A stretch of DNA of 64,000 nucleotides from Calonectria ilicicola (taxonomy: Eukaryota > Ascomycota > Sordariomycetes > Hypocreales > Nectriaceae). Of this stretch, positions 47,894 through 60,043 are shown one piece after another; position 1 is the first letter of the stretch; each line of letters starts with the position of its first letter. The position numbers and the translations under genes are program-made. The notes under the pieces are model-generated. The model was not told the origin of the DNA and searched no databases. It saw only the letters and a list, made by a program, of their open reading frames with translations. Location of the stretch: positions 4,898,001 to 4,962,000 of the forward strand of contig CP085827.1 in the NCBI GenBank assembly GCA_020809705.1, written 5' to 3'.

Positions 47894-50365
47894 TTACTTT
47901 AGTTCCTCCGACATGGAATCCTGGCCTTCATTAAATCGAGCAAATGCCTCTCGGTACTATTTCTTAGAGTTAGCGAGTTTCTCGGACAAGAGTCAGGACT
48001 AAGGTGACTTACAGCAAAGAAAAAGTTCAGAATCAGCGCAATCATCAGAGCCACGCTGATAATAATGGGACCAATCAAGTTGTCAAAGTCCTTGCCGCTT
48101 CGCTCCAAAATCATGGTACGACGCACGTGTAGCATAGAATACCCCCAGAGACCGGCAAAGATGGCAATCAAGACGTAGACAATACCCATAACCTCGGCAA
48201 GTGTGTTCTCGCCTGCGGCAGTGTACAAGCTCACGGCGAGACCGCCCTGGAGGATGCAGATATGCTGCCACTTGAGGAAGGTTCGCTCGTTGGCCAGCCA
48301 CACCTTGGGTTCCACCTTGAGATCGCCAGCGTTCTTGATCCACTCCTTTGGCTTCACGACACCCTCAGGCAGAGCCTGCGAGGCGCGCTTGGCCTTGGAG
48401 TACTTGGACAAAGAGAACCCGGGGATAACCGAAGAGAGGGTTCCGTAACCTCCTCCCCGTGTTGCCGTGCTCTGTGAACTGCTGTGTCCATTCTCTTCTG
48501 CGTCGCCATTGCCCAGCAGTGAAGCTCGCTGGGTGAGGGAGGACTCTTGGGCCATGCGTTCGGCCAAATACGACTTGCCCAGAGGTGAGCTCTGGATGGG
48601 TTTGTACGAGCCAGACTTGCCTCCACCTCCAATTAAACTGCCAACAGCCATGACATCCTCAGCCAACTGGGCACGACGCTGTTCCTCCTCCTCAAAAGCC
48701 TTCTGGGGGTCCTTGCGAATATCGGTCTCAAGATCGCTCAACCAGAAGGGCAGACTGTTGACGTAGTCCTCGAATAGGGAAGCGGTACCATGGATGAACT
48801 TGGAGAATCGTGGAGTGGGGTGAACCAAGTGAGAAGTGATGAGATCCTCGATCCACGAGGGACGGGCTCGATGCCCGTCTTCCTTTAGCTTGATCTCGAG
48901 GAGTGCATATGGGAATCGGTTAACCTCACTCTGGTTCATCTTCTTGAAGGGGTAAGTCATTTCGCTATCGTCAATGTCAAGACGATGCCACTCGTTGGGG
49001 TCGCGGCAGGGGCGGTCCCGGTCGAGAGTATCCTCACGAATAAATGCAACATTGGTATCAATGGCAATTCGGATACGGTCATCGGAGGGCTTCTGGAACG
49101 CGGTTCGGGTGTAGTTGGCGCGGATAACTGGGGAGAGGCTCTTGTCCTTAACAAAATCCTGAATCGTAGACACAGTGGTTTTGTAGGCGTCAATCTGCTC
49201 GGGAGTGTAGCTTTGCCTCTTCATCTTCTGGATAGCCTTGTCCATTTTGTACTCGCCGTCAAGGAACGGCTTGACATACTTGTCTTTGATGGTAAATCTG
49301 AGCTCCTTGCTGTTGCCCTTGGCATCAACCGTCTTCTGTTCCACAAAGATCTCAGGACGAGTGCTGAGCTGTCCGTACCACCGAATTCTCAAGGACGAAG
49401 CCTCAGTGTTGCGGTTAACCTTTTCGCCGTACAACTCGAACTTGGGGTTGTCAAAGTAGAGAGATGTGATGGAAGGCGAGTCGCTGCCATCGAGCTCCTT
49501 GGCAGATTTCTCACTATAGACGAGGGCGGGGAGATGTCGAAGGATGAGTGTCTTGACCTCAAGAAGGTTATCGGGGTGGACCCAGACTAGAAGATAGGGT
49601 CAGCGGGTGTCTGTCCTGCACATTATCAAAGAGAAGAGGAAGAGAAGGTATCAACTTACACTTGTGGGCGACATAACGCTCGCCATTGTGAGTCTCGCCC
49701 TGAGTCTCGAGGTCTAGGGGAGGAAGAGCCTCGGTACTGCCCTCGAGTTGCTGGCGGATAGCGTAGTACATGATGGAGAGCTTGTTTAGGAGAGGCGAGT
49801 AGCCTGACTCGGAGTTGAAGGGGCGCTGGGCAAGGCTCAGCTGCATCATAGGACGGACCTTGTAGCGGTCTCCTCGCTTGCGGTCATGCTTCTTAACAAT
49901 CTTGAGGAAACCGGTGTAGTTGATGTTGCTGTACTTCTTCAGCTCGCGGACCTCGTTTGTGATTTCATCCAGCTCGGCCTCGAGGCTTCGCAAACGCTCG
50001 ACAGAGATTTCGCTCTTTGGGGCAGCGGAGCTAGGGCCAGCATTGGCATCGTCGCCCTCAGCCTCGGGTTTGGTATCGTCGGTGGAGGGCTCGACGGGGG
50101 CAAGCTCCTTGAGCTTCTCAAAGGCAGAGTCGACGCGAACCTTCAGAGCAGCGACGCGCTCCTCCTGGAAACGGGCAACCTTGTCGAGCTGGTTGTTGAA
50201 AATCTCGTCGCAGAAGCGCTCTTCGTCGTCGGCGGTCCATGGCTGCTGAGCATCGTCGTCGGGGGAGCGGTCTTCGCGAAGAAGAGACTTGAGCTTGGTG
50301 TAGTCAATGTACTTATCCTTCCATGGCGGGTAGACGGACTCGCGCAGAGTCTTGCCAAAGCGCAT
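47894..50365 (-). CDS. SPX-VTC subunit of vacuolar polyphosphate polymerase complex (Vtc2/3 type)
   Basis: A subunit of the vacuolar transporter chaperone complex, which makes polyphosphate and moves it into the vacuole. Exons are 50365-49660, 49586-48013 and 47956-47894, 780 residues; the last exon of 63 nt gives YREAFARFNEGQDSMSEELK. The SPX domain (residues 1 to about 165) has the phosphate/inositol-pyrophosphate-sensing helices (YPPWKDKYIDYTKLK, YTGFLKIVKKHDRK). The VTC tunnel domain follows (WVHPDNLLEVKTLILRHLP, RIRIAIDTNVAFIRED, FPYALLEIKL), then a Ser-rich linker and three membrane helices (DUF202) from about residue 680. The N-terminus resembles yeast Vtc2/Vtc3 rather than the catalytic Vtc4, so an accessory subunit is likelier. 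Two CACGTG motifs (51557-51562, 51731-51736), the core of Pho4/NUC-1 sites, lie 1.2-1.4 kb upstream; that may be chance. Confidence 0.88.
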
Positions 50366-53300
50366 GGTGACGAATTACTGCTTTCGAAGACGCGATGGGA
50401 TTTTCAATTGCTTCGATGTGCGGGATGGGTGATTGCGGATGGAATTAAGGCGTGCAGTGTTGAATGGTCCAAGTTTGGTTTTTGTTATTTGGAGGTGGCG
50501 GCGAGCAGTGGTGGAGAAATAGAATCACGGGCCAGGCACGGCTTGGTGGCGCAGATATGATGTCGCCGGGGGGGAAGGGCACCAGCAAGCGCGTCAAATA
50601 GATAAAAACGACGCACCGCAACGGGAAAATAGGGGATGAAAAGAAGAAAATAGCCAATTGAGACGCCAAGGGACGAAAAGAAACAGAAGATGAATGCGAG
50701 CACAGATGGCAATGAGGCGAAAAAAGTTATGTCACTCAGGGCGAGCCGTGTAGAGAGACGGCAGGCGGAACGTACGTCCGTCCCGCAGTTGCAGCTAGGA
50801 TGGGTCTTTTTTACGGATCGATTCCCCACAGCAGAAGACGATGGGCGAGCGATGCAAAGAAGGGAAAAAAAAAACTGGACTGGGCGATTATTTCCGAATA
50901 GTGGTGGAGAAGAGGACAGCAGTGGAACAGTCTACTTTTTCGCTGGGAGCGAGGGTGCTGCTGGATGCGAGGAGAACCGTGGATGTGAGGGTAAATAGGG
51001 CGTCACCATGAGCATGAGCGGGCAGGCATGACGAGAGAGAGCGCTGCACAAACTATGCAGCACGTACATGAAGGTAGTTCCCAGGCGGATTATGACTTCG
51101 CGGTGACGCCTCGGTTGGCGGTCTCTGCAGCGGTTGCCCAGGTACCAGACTGGTCCCTGGCTGGTCCCAGTACTGGCCGCCAGCCTCAGCCCCGCCAGCA
51201 AGGTGCTAGTTTTCCAGATGTAGAAATAGTTGGTCATTTTAGCTCCGTCGACTGAAACCTGGGCGCGACCTGTGCACCTGGCAAAGTTGCGCGTGCCAAT
51301 GCCAATGTCCCCGTTGCGTTTACGTTTGAATCAGTGTTTCCGCCATCCCGTGTTGGAAACGTACTTTGAATTTTTTCTTAATTTTGCATTGGGAAAAATA
51401 CGAGAGGGGGAGAAAAAAAAAGTCTGGGGAGCAGACACACACACACAGCAGCAGCAACACACACCTGCACCCGCGCAAGCACGCATCGGAGCATCGCAAC
51501 CCTCCCCGGCTGCTGCATCGCCATGCCAATTGTCCTATCAGGGCCGAATACTCGCACACGTGCGTTCCAGGCGGTATCCCAGTGGCCGGCCGGTCGCAGC
51601 GGGTAGGCATGCAACCCGATTCCTCCTCCACCGTGTGCGACGTCCACGCAAGGGCACTCACGCAGGAATTACGTAGCTGTGGTTGGCTCCTCGATGCGAT
51701 CCCTGCGAATTCCCTGCGAATAGCTCGCCGCACGTGAGCCTCCCGCACGTCCTCAATGCACGTCAACCTCTATCGCGGATGCGCTAGACGAACACAGTGC
51801 AAACTCTGTCCTGTTGACAAGTGCAGCTCTGAGCCTCCAGCTGTAAGCACGCCGACGAGCTTGCCTCTTGTATGGACCGACGCCAGCTCGAGGTCCAGAA
51901 TCTAGATGGTTGCCCAACAGAACACAACAGTCCAGACCAGTGAACCACCGCTAGACCGGCTGCTCTTCAGAGGGGTCGGCCGTCCCTACTCCACCAATGG
52001 CCCGTGGTCCGTGGCCCCTGTCCTCCCTCCACTCAGAGCTGGCCAGTGACTAGTTGCGAGCAACAACAAGAGCGGCTTTCATATCGCATAGACGGTGACT
52101 GTCTTACTCGACTATGCACGCAAATCATCCAATTTCAAAGACAGCAACAGCCAGTCTCGGATGTCTCCTCTAGGCCCCGCATCTGCCCTCAAAATGTCAA
52201 GAGGGCACGCGACATGTCTTGTTCGTTCGTCTCATGCACAACCCCACAACATAGCTGTGGCTCCCCTCGGTGACGCTTTTGGATACAGCACCGTAAGAGT
52301 GAGAAGAAGAAAAAAAAATTCGTAGCCGCAATGCTCCACCAAGTAAGAGAAATCTCCGTATCAATCACTCAATCAATTGATCGCATCCGACGCTACCAAA
52401 AAGCGAGGTCCACGATCTTGGGCATGCCAAGGGTAGAGAGGTATAGCAATGGATACATGGCCCGATTAGGCTTCTTGCCGGCCATCCCTCCTTGCCAGAC
52501 TTGTCTCATCTCTACCCTCCAACGCCCTGAGACGATACACTTTACGGAATGCCACCTTGTGCCTGACTCCCTCTGCTATCCCGATGGTCGCGTGACACTG
52601 AAACAGTCCCCTAGCGCAGATCGGGTACCTTGCGTCCCAGGTCTGCACATGTCGCGTTTACGCAACGAGATGGATACTACCCTTTGAGGTCGAGGTCCAT
52701 TGTGTACCGGACCAGAGATCAAATATCGTCAAGAAAGGCAAGAAAAAAAGGGAACTAGGCCTTATTCCCTCCATATTTCCGACCGAGTACATCCACGGAT
52801 TGCGCCGTCTTGGCAAATGCTTGCCGCCCCTGGCTAAGCCAACGTCCAAAAGCTTGCGACGCCTCCCTTGTATCCACCATCAAATACCCTCAAACCCACC
52901 TTTGTACTCTTGGCAGCCTTCCAAATTATCCATTCATACCGAACAGTCGGACCGCAAGGCCGCCTCAGGGTTGGTTGCCACAGCCGTTTTTTCTTCCCAA
53001 CTTTACCCACATGCCGCTCTTCACATGTGTGGCTCCACTGAATTATTGCTTGTCTGCTCTGCTCTGCCCTGCGACTGCGAACTGTCTAGAAAAAATTAGA
53101 GAACCCCGAGCTTGAGTCTTGGATTAAATAAATAAATAAAAAAGAGGGTCTCAAGTAACAGACAAAGAATATACATGATTCGGGCAAGAATCGTGGCACA
53201 CGTAGACTCACCATGTCATCGATATCACTTCTTATTCAAAAATGGGTTATAGAGCACACAAATCATAGATGTAGTAATAATTTAATCAATTATAACCTAT

Positions 53301-53546
53301 CAAATCCCAGCCTTCTACAAATTGGTATAGCAACAAAAATCAACCTGTAGCAAAGCAAAGCAATAATTCCACACCCCTCCCTTTTGCGTAAAACCGGTAT
53401 TCCCCATAAACAAGGTATCTTTCCACCTCCCTTTGCTCCCATTTACCTGTCCCGCTCAAGAGAGATGAGAAAAGAAATCAACAAAAAAAAATACATATCA
53501 CATATCAACACAATCCGTTCGTAATCTAACTTTTTAAAAAATCATC
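50366..53546. other. VTC upstream region and GOGAT 3' flank
   Basis: About 3.2 kb. Holds the presumed VTC promoter with CACGTG motifs at 51557 and 51731 and a CA-rich run near 51436-51470, then AT-rich sequence with AATAAA-like motifs (53120-53145) toward the GOGAT 3' end. No gene is supported. Confidence 0.5.
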
Positions 53547-56500
53547 TTAAGCCTTGATCTGGCTAAAAATCTCACCGGCGGTACGCTTGACGATACCACC
53601 AGTGACGGGAAGGCTAGTGCACTTCTCGAGGTAGAGATCCACCTCACGAGCGGCCTGGCGACCTTCGTTGATACCCCTGCAAATAATTATTAGTTATCGG
53701 TCAGGAAATTTGGATTGGAGGATTAGTAGACTTACCAAACAATAAGAGACTGGCCACGGCGAGCATCACCAGCAGCGAAAACACCGTCGAGGTTGGTGCT
53801 GTACTTGCCAGGGGGTGTCTTGACGTTCTTGCGGGCATCCTTCTCAATGTCATCACCGAGAACACGGGCCTCGGGTCCAAGGAAACCCATGGCAAGCAGG
53901 ACGAGGTCAGCAGGGAAGAACTGCTGTGAACCTTCGACCTTCTTCATGTCCCAACCACCAGAGGGAGACTTAGTCCACTCCACGCGGATGGTGATGATAC
54001 CCTTGACCTTGCCTTCGTCGCCGACAAACTCCTCAGACATGATGCAGTACTCACGGGGGTCCTTGCCAGTGTGCTGGCGCACCTCAGTGTGACCGTAGTC
54101 GACACGGTAGATGCGAGGCCACTGAGGCCATGGGTTGTCACGGGCTCGCTCATTAGGAGGCTGGGGAAGCAGCTCAAAGTTGACGACAGACTTGGCACCG
54201 TGGCGGAGCGAAGTACCAATACAATCGTTACCAGTATCACCACCACCAATAACAACGACGTGCTTGTCCTTGGCGGAGAGGTAAGCATTGTCAGCGAGCT
54301 CAGAGTCCAGCAGAGACTTGGTGTTCTTGTGCAAGAACTCCATGGCGAAGTGAATGCCGCTGAGCTGGCGGCCCTTGATGGGAAGATCACGAGCGACGGT
54401 GGCACCAGTGGCGATAACAACGGCATCGTTGCTGGCGCGGAGATCCTTGAGCGAGGGGTTGCCATCCTCACCAATAGCAACACCCGTCTTGAAGCTGATA
54501 CCCTCAGATTCCATGAAGTCAGTACGGCGCTTGACAATTCGCTTGTCGAGCTTCATGTTAGGGATACCATACATGAGCAGACCACCAAGACGGTCAGCAC
54601 GCTCGTAGAGGGTGACGGTGTGGCCAGCGCGGTTCAGCTGATCAGCACAAGCCAGACCAGCAGGGCCGGAACCAATAATGGCGACGTTCTTGCCAGTGCG
54701 GATCTTGGGAGGTTGAGGCACCATCCAGCCCATCTCGAAGCCACGGTCAATGATGGCGCACTCAATGGACTTGATACCAACGGGGTCCTCGTTGATGCCA
54801 AGAACACAAGCACCCTCGCAAGGAGCAGGGCAGACACGACCAGTGAACTCGGGGAAGTTGTTGGTCATGAGAAGACGATTGAGGGCATCCTTCCACTGGT
54901 TCTGGAAGACCAACTCGTTCCACTTGGGAATAATGTTGGAGATGGGGCATCCAGTCTCGGACTGGCAGAAAGGAACACCACAGTCCATGCATCGAGCAGA
55001 CTGGTACTTGAGCTCATCTTCGTCAAGTCGGGCGCTAAGTTCCGCCCAATCCTTGAGACGAGTGGCAACAGGTCGGTACTTCTCGGCGCGACGCTTGTAC
55101 TTCATGAAACCCTTGGTCTTGTCAAGAACCAGGGCGCGCTTCTTCTCAGCGGCGTTGTCGCCAACAGCCTCCTCAAGATCCTGAAGCTTAGCAGCTTGCT
55201 CGGGCTTCTTGGTGTGGACACCAGAGACAACGGGGAGGTTGTACTCGGCACGCTTGGCTGCGGCAGCCTTGGCGGCATCCTCCTCGAGGACTCGCTTGTA
55301 GTCGACGGGGAGAACCTTGAGGAAACGAGGCAGAGCACGGTTAAAGTCAACCAAGATACGAGCGGCACGCTCGGATCCAGTGTAGTGGTGGTGGTCCTCA
55401 ATGAGACCGCGGACGAAAGCAATCTCAGTAGGGTCCTCAATAGGGCCGACCTCAACCATCTCCATGTTGACCTTGGAGTGGAAGTCTCCGTTGACATCCA
55501 GGATGTAGGCAATACCACCAGACATACCAGCCGCGAAGTTGCGACCAGTGGTGCCGAGAATGACAATGCGGCCACCAGTCATGTACTCACAACCGTGGTC
55601 ACCAACACCTTCGACGACAGCAGTGGCACCGGAGTTTCGGACGGCGAAACGCTCGGCAGCAACACCACGGAAGAAGCAAGTACCGGTGGTGGCACCGTAC
55701 AAGCAGACGTTTCCGATGAGGATGTTCTCCTCGGCCTTGAAAACGGCAGAGCGCGGGGGGTAGACAATCAGGCGACCACCGGACAAGCCCTTGCCAACAT
55801 AATCGTTGGCATCACCCTCAAGCTCAAGAGTAACACCAGGAGCCAGGAAAGCACCGAAAGATTGACCGGCGGATCCCTTAATGTTGACATGGACAGTGTC
55901 CAAGGGAAGACCAGCCTCGCCGTACCTCTTGGAGATGTGGTACGACAGAGATGTACCCATAGCTCGGTCAGTGTTGACAATGTCACACTCAATTCGAGAG
56001 GGGAGGCCTTTGTCGAGAGTCAACTCGGCCTCGGAAATAAGCTTGTTGTCGAGACGGACGTAAAGCTTGTGGTCCTGCTTGCGGACATTAAAGGTAGCGA
56101 CACCGGGTCGAAGCTTGTGGGCAGGAGTCAAGAGGAGAGACAAATCAATGTTAGAAGTCTTGTTGGTTCGGAGGTCGTCACGGACCTTGAGGACCTCAAC
56201 GTGACCAACCATCTCGTTAATGGTGCGGAAACCAAGCTGAGCCATGATGGCACGCAGCTCGTTCGCAACATAGTAGAAGAAGTTGATGACGTGCTCAGGG
56301 GTACCCTTGAACTTCTTTCGGAGCTCGGGGTCCTGGGTAGCGATACCAACAGGGCAAGTGTTCAAGTGACACTTCCTCATGAAGATACAGCCCATGGCAA
56401 TGAGGGGAGCGGTAGCAAAACCCCACTCCTCAGCACCGAGCAGACAGGCGATGGCAACATCACGACCTGTCTTGAGCTGACCATCAGTCTGGACAACAAC

Positions 56501-59500
56501 ACGGCCACGGAGGTCGTTGAGGACCAGAGTTTGGTGAGTCTCGGCCAGACCCAGCTCCCAGGGGAGACCAGCATACTTGATACCAGTCCATCGAGAGGCA
56601 CCGGTACCACCATCGTGGCCGGAAATGAGGATGTGGTCAGCCTTTGCCTTGGCGACACCAGAGGCGACGATACCGACACCGACCTCAGACACAAGCTTGA
56701 CGGAAACTCGGGATCGAGGGCTGGAGCACTTCAGATCGTAGATCAGCTGCTTAAGATCCTCAATGGAGTAAATGTCGTGGTGGGGAGGAGGCGAGATCAG
56801 ACCGACACCAGGGGTGGAGTGACGGGTGCGAGCAATTGACTTGGACACCTTGTGTCCAGGAAGCTCACCACCCTCACCAGGCTTGGCACCCTGGGCCATC
56901 TTGATCTGAAGCTCATCAGAGTCAGCTAGGTAAGCAGAGGTAACACCGAATCGACCAGAGGCAACCTGCTTGATAGCAGAGCGCATGGTGTCACCATTGG
57001 GCATGCGCTGGGATCGCTCAGGATCCTCACCACCTTCACCAGTGTTAGACTTGCCGCCCAATCGGTTCATAGCAACAGCCAGGGTAGAGTGAGACTCCAT
57101 GGAAATGGAACCGTAGGACATGGCACCAGTGCAGAAACGGCGGACAATGTCGGTCCAAGGCTCGACCTGGTCAATAGGAACGGGAGTGCAGTCGTCAAAC
57201 TTGAAGTCGAGAAGACCACGCAGGGTGCAAGACTTGATCTGCTCATACTCGGATCGCGAGTAAGCCTCGTAGGACTTGTCGTTCTTGGTACGGACGGCAT
57301 CCTGAATGTTGGCAATGGAGGTGGGGTCGTTGACGTGAGGCTCACCACCATCACGCCAATGGTACTCTCCCGACTCGGGAAGACCAGTGACACCGACAGT
57401 GTATCGGGTAGGGAAACCACGCTCGTGGAATCGGAAGCTCTCCTCGGCAATGTTCTCAAAAGTAATACCCTGGATACGGGAAGCAGTTCCCTTGAAGCAT
57501 CGCTCAACAACAGTCTCGTCAAGACCAAGGGCCTCGAAGATCTGAGCACCCTTGTAGGAGGCCAGAGTAGAAATACCCATCTTGCTCATGACCTTTAGGA
57601 TACCACCATCGCAAGAGTGCTTGTAGTTGCGGATCAGGGCTTCGTCATCAAGCTTCTTCTTAATAAGGCCCTCACGGTTCAGCTTAAGGATACACTCCAT
57701 GGCCAGGTAGGGGTTCACAGCATCAGCACCATAACCAAGGAGCACACACATGTGGTGCACTTCACGAGCCTCAGCGGTCTCAACAACAACAGCAGCCATG
57801 GATCGCCACTTGTTGCTGACGAGGTGGTGGTGAACCATACCGGAGGCAAGAACAGCAGAGACAGAAACGCGGTCAGCGCTGGTGTTGCGGTCAGACAGAA
57901 TAATAATACGGTCGTGAGCCTCAATGGCGGCAGTGGCTTCGTCACAGATGTAGTCGAGGTGCTTCAGGTAACCATCAACACCATCAGTCTTGGGGAAGGT
58001 CAGGTCAATAGTCTTGACAGTCCAGCCAGGGAAGGACTCTGGCATGGCCTTGATAGCATTGAACTCGGGGATGGACAGGATGGGGCTGGGAAGCAGGAGA
58101 CGGCCACACTGGGAAGGATCCATCTCAAGCAAGTTACCTTGGGGACCAACATAGCACTCCAGAGACATGACAATGGACTCTCGGATAGGGTCAATAGGGG
58201 GGTTGGTAACCTGGGCGAAGAGCTGGCGGAAGTAGTCATAAAGGAGGCGAGGAGCTTGGGACAGGCAAGCCAGAGGACCATCGTTACCCATGGAACCCAG
58301 AGCTTCCTTCTCATCAGCAGCCATGGGCGCAAGCAGCAAACTAACCTGCTCGTGAGTGTAGCCAAATGACAGTAGAAGTGGGTCAGCCTGGATCTTGTTG
58401 TCATTGAGCTTGGGGGCCAAGTCCTTGGTCTTCTCAGCGGTCTCGAGGACCTTTGGCAGGGTAATCAATTCTCTATCGAGCCAGGAGCGGAAGTCCTGTC
58501 GACTAGCGACAGCCTCCTTGAGCTCCTTGTCGTCAATGATACGACCGGCTTGGGTATCAACCAAGAGCATTTTACCAGGCTGCAGACGTCCCTTCTGGAC
58601 AACAGATTCGGGCTCAACGGGGATGGTACCGACTTCGGAAGCGCAGATAATGCGGTCATCATCCATGACGTAGAATCGGCAAGGTCGCAGACCGTTTCGG
58701 TCCAGGTTGGCGCCACAGTAGCGACCATCAGCGAAAGTGAACAGAGCAGGGCCATCCCAGGGCTCCATCTGGCAAGCAGCCCACTCGTAGAATGCGGCCT
58801 TCTTGGGGTCCATATCCTGGTTGCCTTGCCAAGCCTCGGGAACCATCAACATGACAGCCTCAGGCAGGGAAAGAACGCCGTTGATGGTCAGAAGTTCGAG
58901 AACGTTGTCAAAGGCTGCAGAGTCGGAACCACCATCCTCAACGATGGGGTACATGAGCTCAAGATCCTCCTTGAAGACGTCAGACTGCATAACACCCTCT
59001 CGAGCGCGCATCCAGTTCTTGTTTCCTCGAAGAGTGTTGATCTCACCGTTGTGGGCGGCCCATCGTAGTGGCTGTGCTCGATCCCAAGAGGGGAAGGTGT
59101 TTGTAGAGAATCGAGAGTGCACCAAAGCGAAGTGAGCCTCGTAGTCAGCGTTGACGAGATCGTGATAGTAGGAGTAGACCTGTACGGGGGCAAGCTGACC
59201 CTTGTAAACAATGTTCTTGTTTGACAAGGAGCAGATGTAAAACCAGTTCTGTAGACCAATGCTCTGAGTAGCACGCTTCCGTAAGACGTACAGCTGTAGC
59301 TCGAAGTGGCGGTCATCAAACTTCTCAGGGTCGGTGTTTTCGGGAGCGTTGCCAGTGCCATAGGCAGAGGCGAGAACGACAAAGGGCTGGAGGATTATGG
59401 GCTCGCGCGACTTGGCAGCGGGACCAAGCAGGGTTGAGTCCACTGGAGGCCGTCGCCATCCTAGAACTCGAAGACCTAGTGACTCGGCAACATCTTCCAG

Positions 59501-60043
59501 TTGCCTCTTGGACTCATCAAGAGTCTCTTCGTCGGGCTTAAAGAACAGGTTTCCCACAGCGTACTGGCCTAGAGGGGGCAACTTAATGTCCTCCTCCTTT
59601 TCAAAGTTCTTGATGAAGAACCGGTGGGGAATAGAAGTCATGACACCAGCACCGTCACCGTCTCGGGCATCGGAACCCACAGCACCACGGTGGGTCATGT
59701 TGCACAGGAGGTTTCGTGCTGGAAAGTATTAGGATGTGTGTTGATTTATTTGGGTGAATTGAGACTTACCATCACTGACAATCTTGTGGCTGGCCTTGCC
59801 CTTGATGTGGCTATTGTTGTGTCAGTCATGATGACTTTTGCTACCACATGTCGATGAAACTTACCAGGCAAAACCGACACCACAGGCATCCTTCTCGAGC
59901 GAAGGGTCATACAGACCCTGCTTCACCGGCAGTGCGCCAGCCCAAGAGTCATTGTTCTCAGTCTGATACTCAAAGGGACTGTATGTCTGTTGCTCGGCTT
60001 CTAAATGGGTTTGTCGGTCGTCGAACTCCTCGGTTACGCGCAT
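53547..60043 (-). CDS. glt1: NADH-dependent glutamate synthase (GOGAT)
   Basis: Converts glutamine plus 2-oxoglutarate into two glutamates using NADH, the second step of ammonium assimilation. Exons are 60043-59865, 59810-59770, 59718-53736 and 53676-53547, 2110 residues; exon 2 is only 41 nt and restores CGVGFACHIKGKASHKIVSDA. The N-terminal 53 residues are a propeptide ahead of Cys54 (DA-CGVGF), the glutaminase nucleophile, as in yeast Glt1. Then come the type-II amidotransferase, the FMN domain with the 3Fe-4S cluster CHLNTCPVGI (about 1190), and the gxGxG helix region. The fused small subunit follows: Cys clusters CMDCGVPFC (about 1650) and RVCPAPCEGAC, FAD site IIGSGPAG (about 1755) and NAD site VVIGGGDTGND (about 1898). 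Length and order are normal for fungal enzymes, and all checked motifs are intact. Confidence 0.97.

Noticed and set aside
47894..50365. Call as catalytic Vtc4
   Set aside because: The N-terminus reads MRFG...VYPPWKDKYIDYTKLK, which fits the Vtc2/Vtc3 SPX type better than Vtc4. Fungal databases may still label it differently, so the gene symbol is left empty.
54071..56839. 922-codon open frame on the plus strand opposite the glutamate synthase gene
   Set aside because: Shadow of codon bias in a highly expressed gene; no family motif, and the minus strand is certainly coding.
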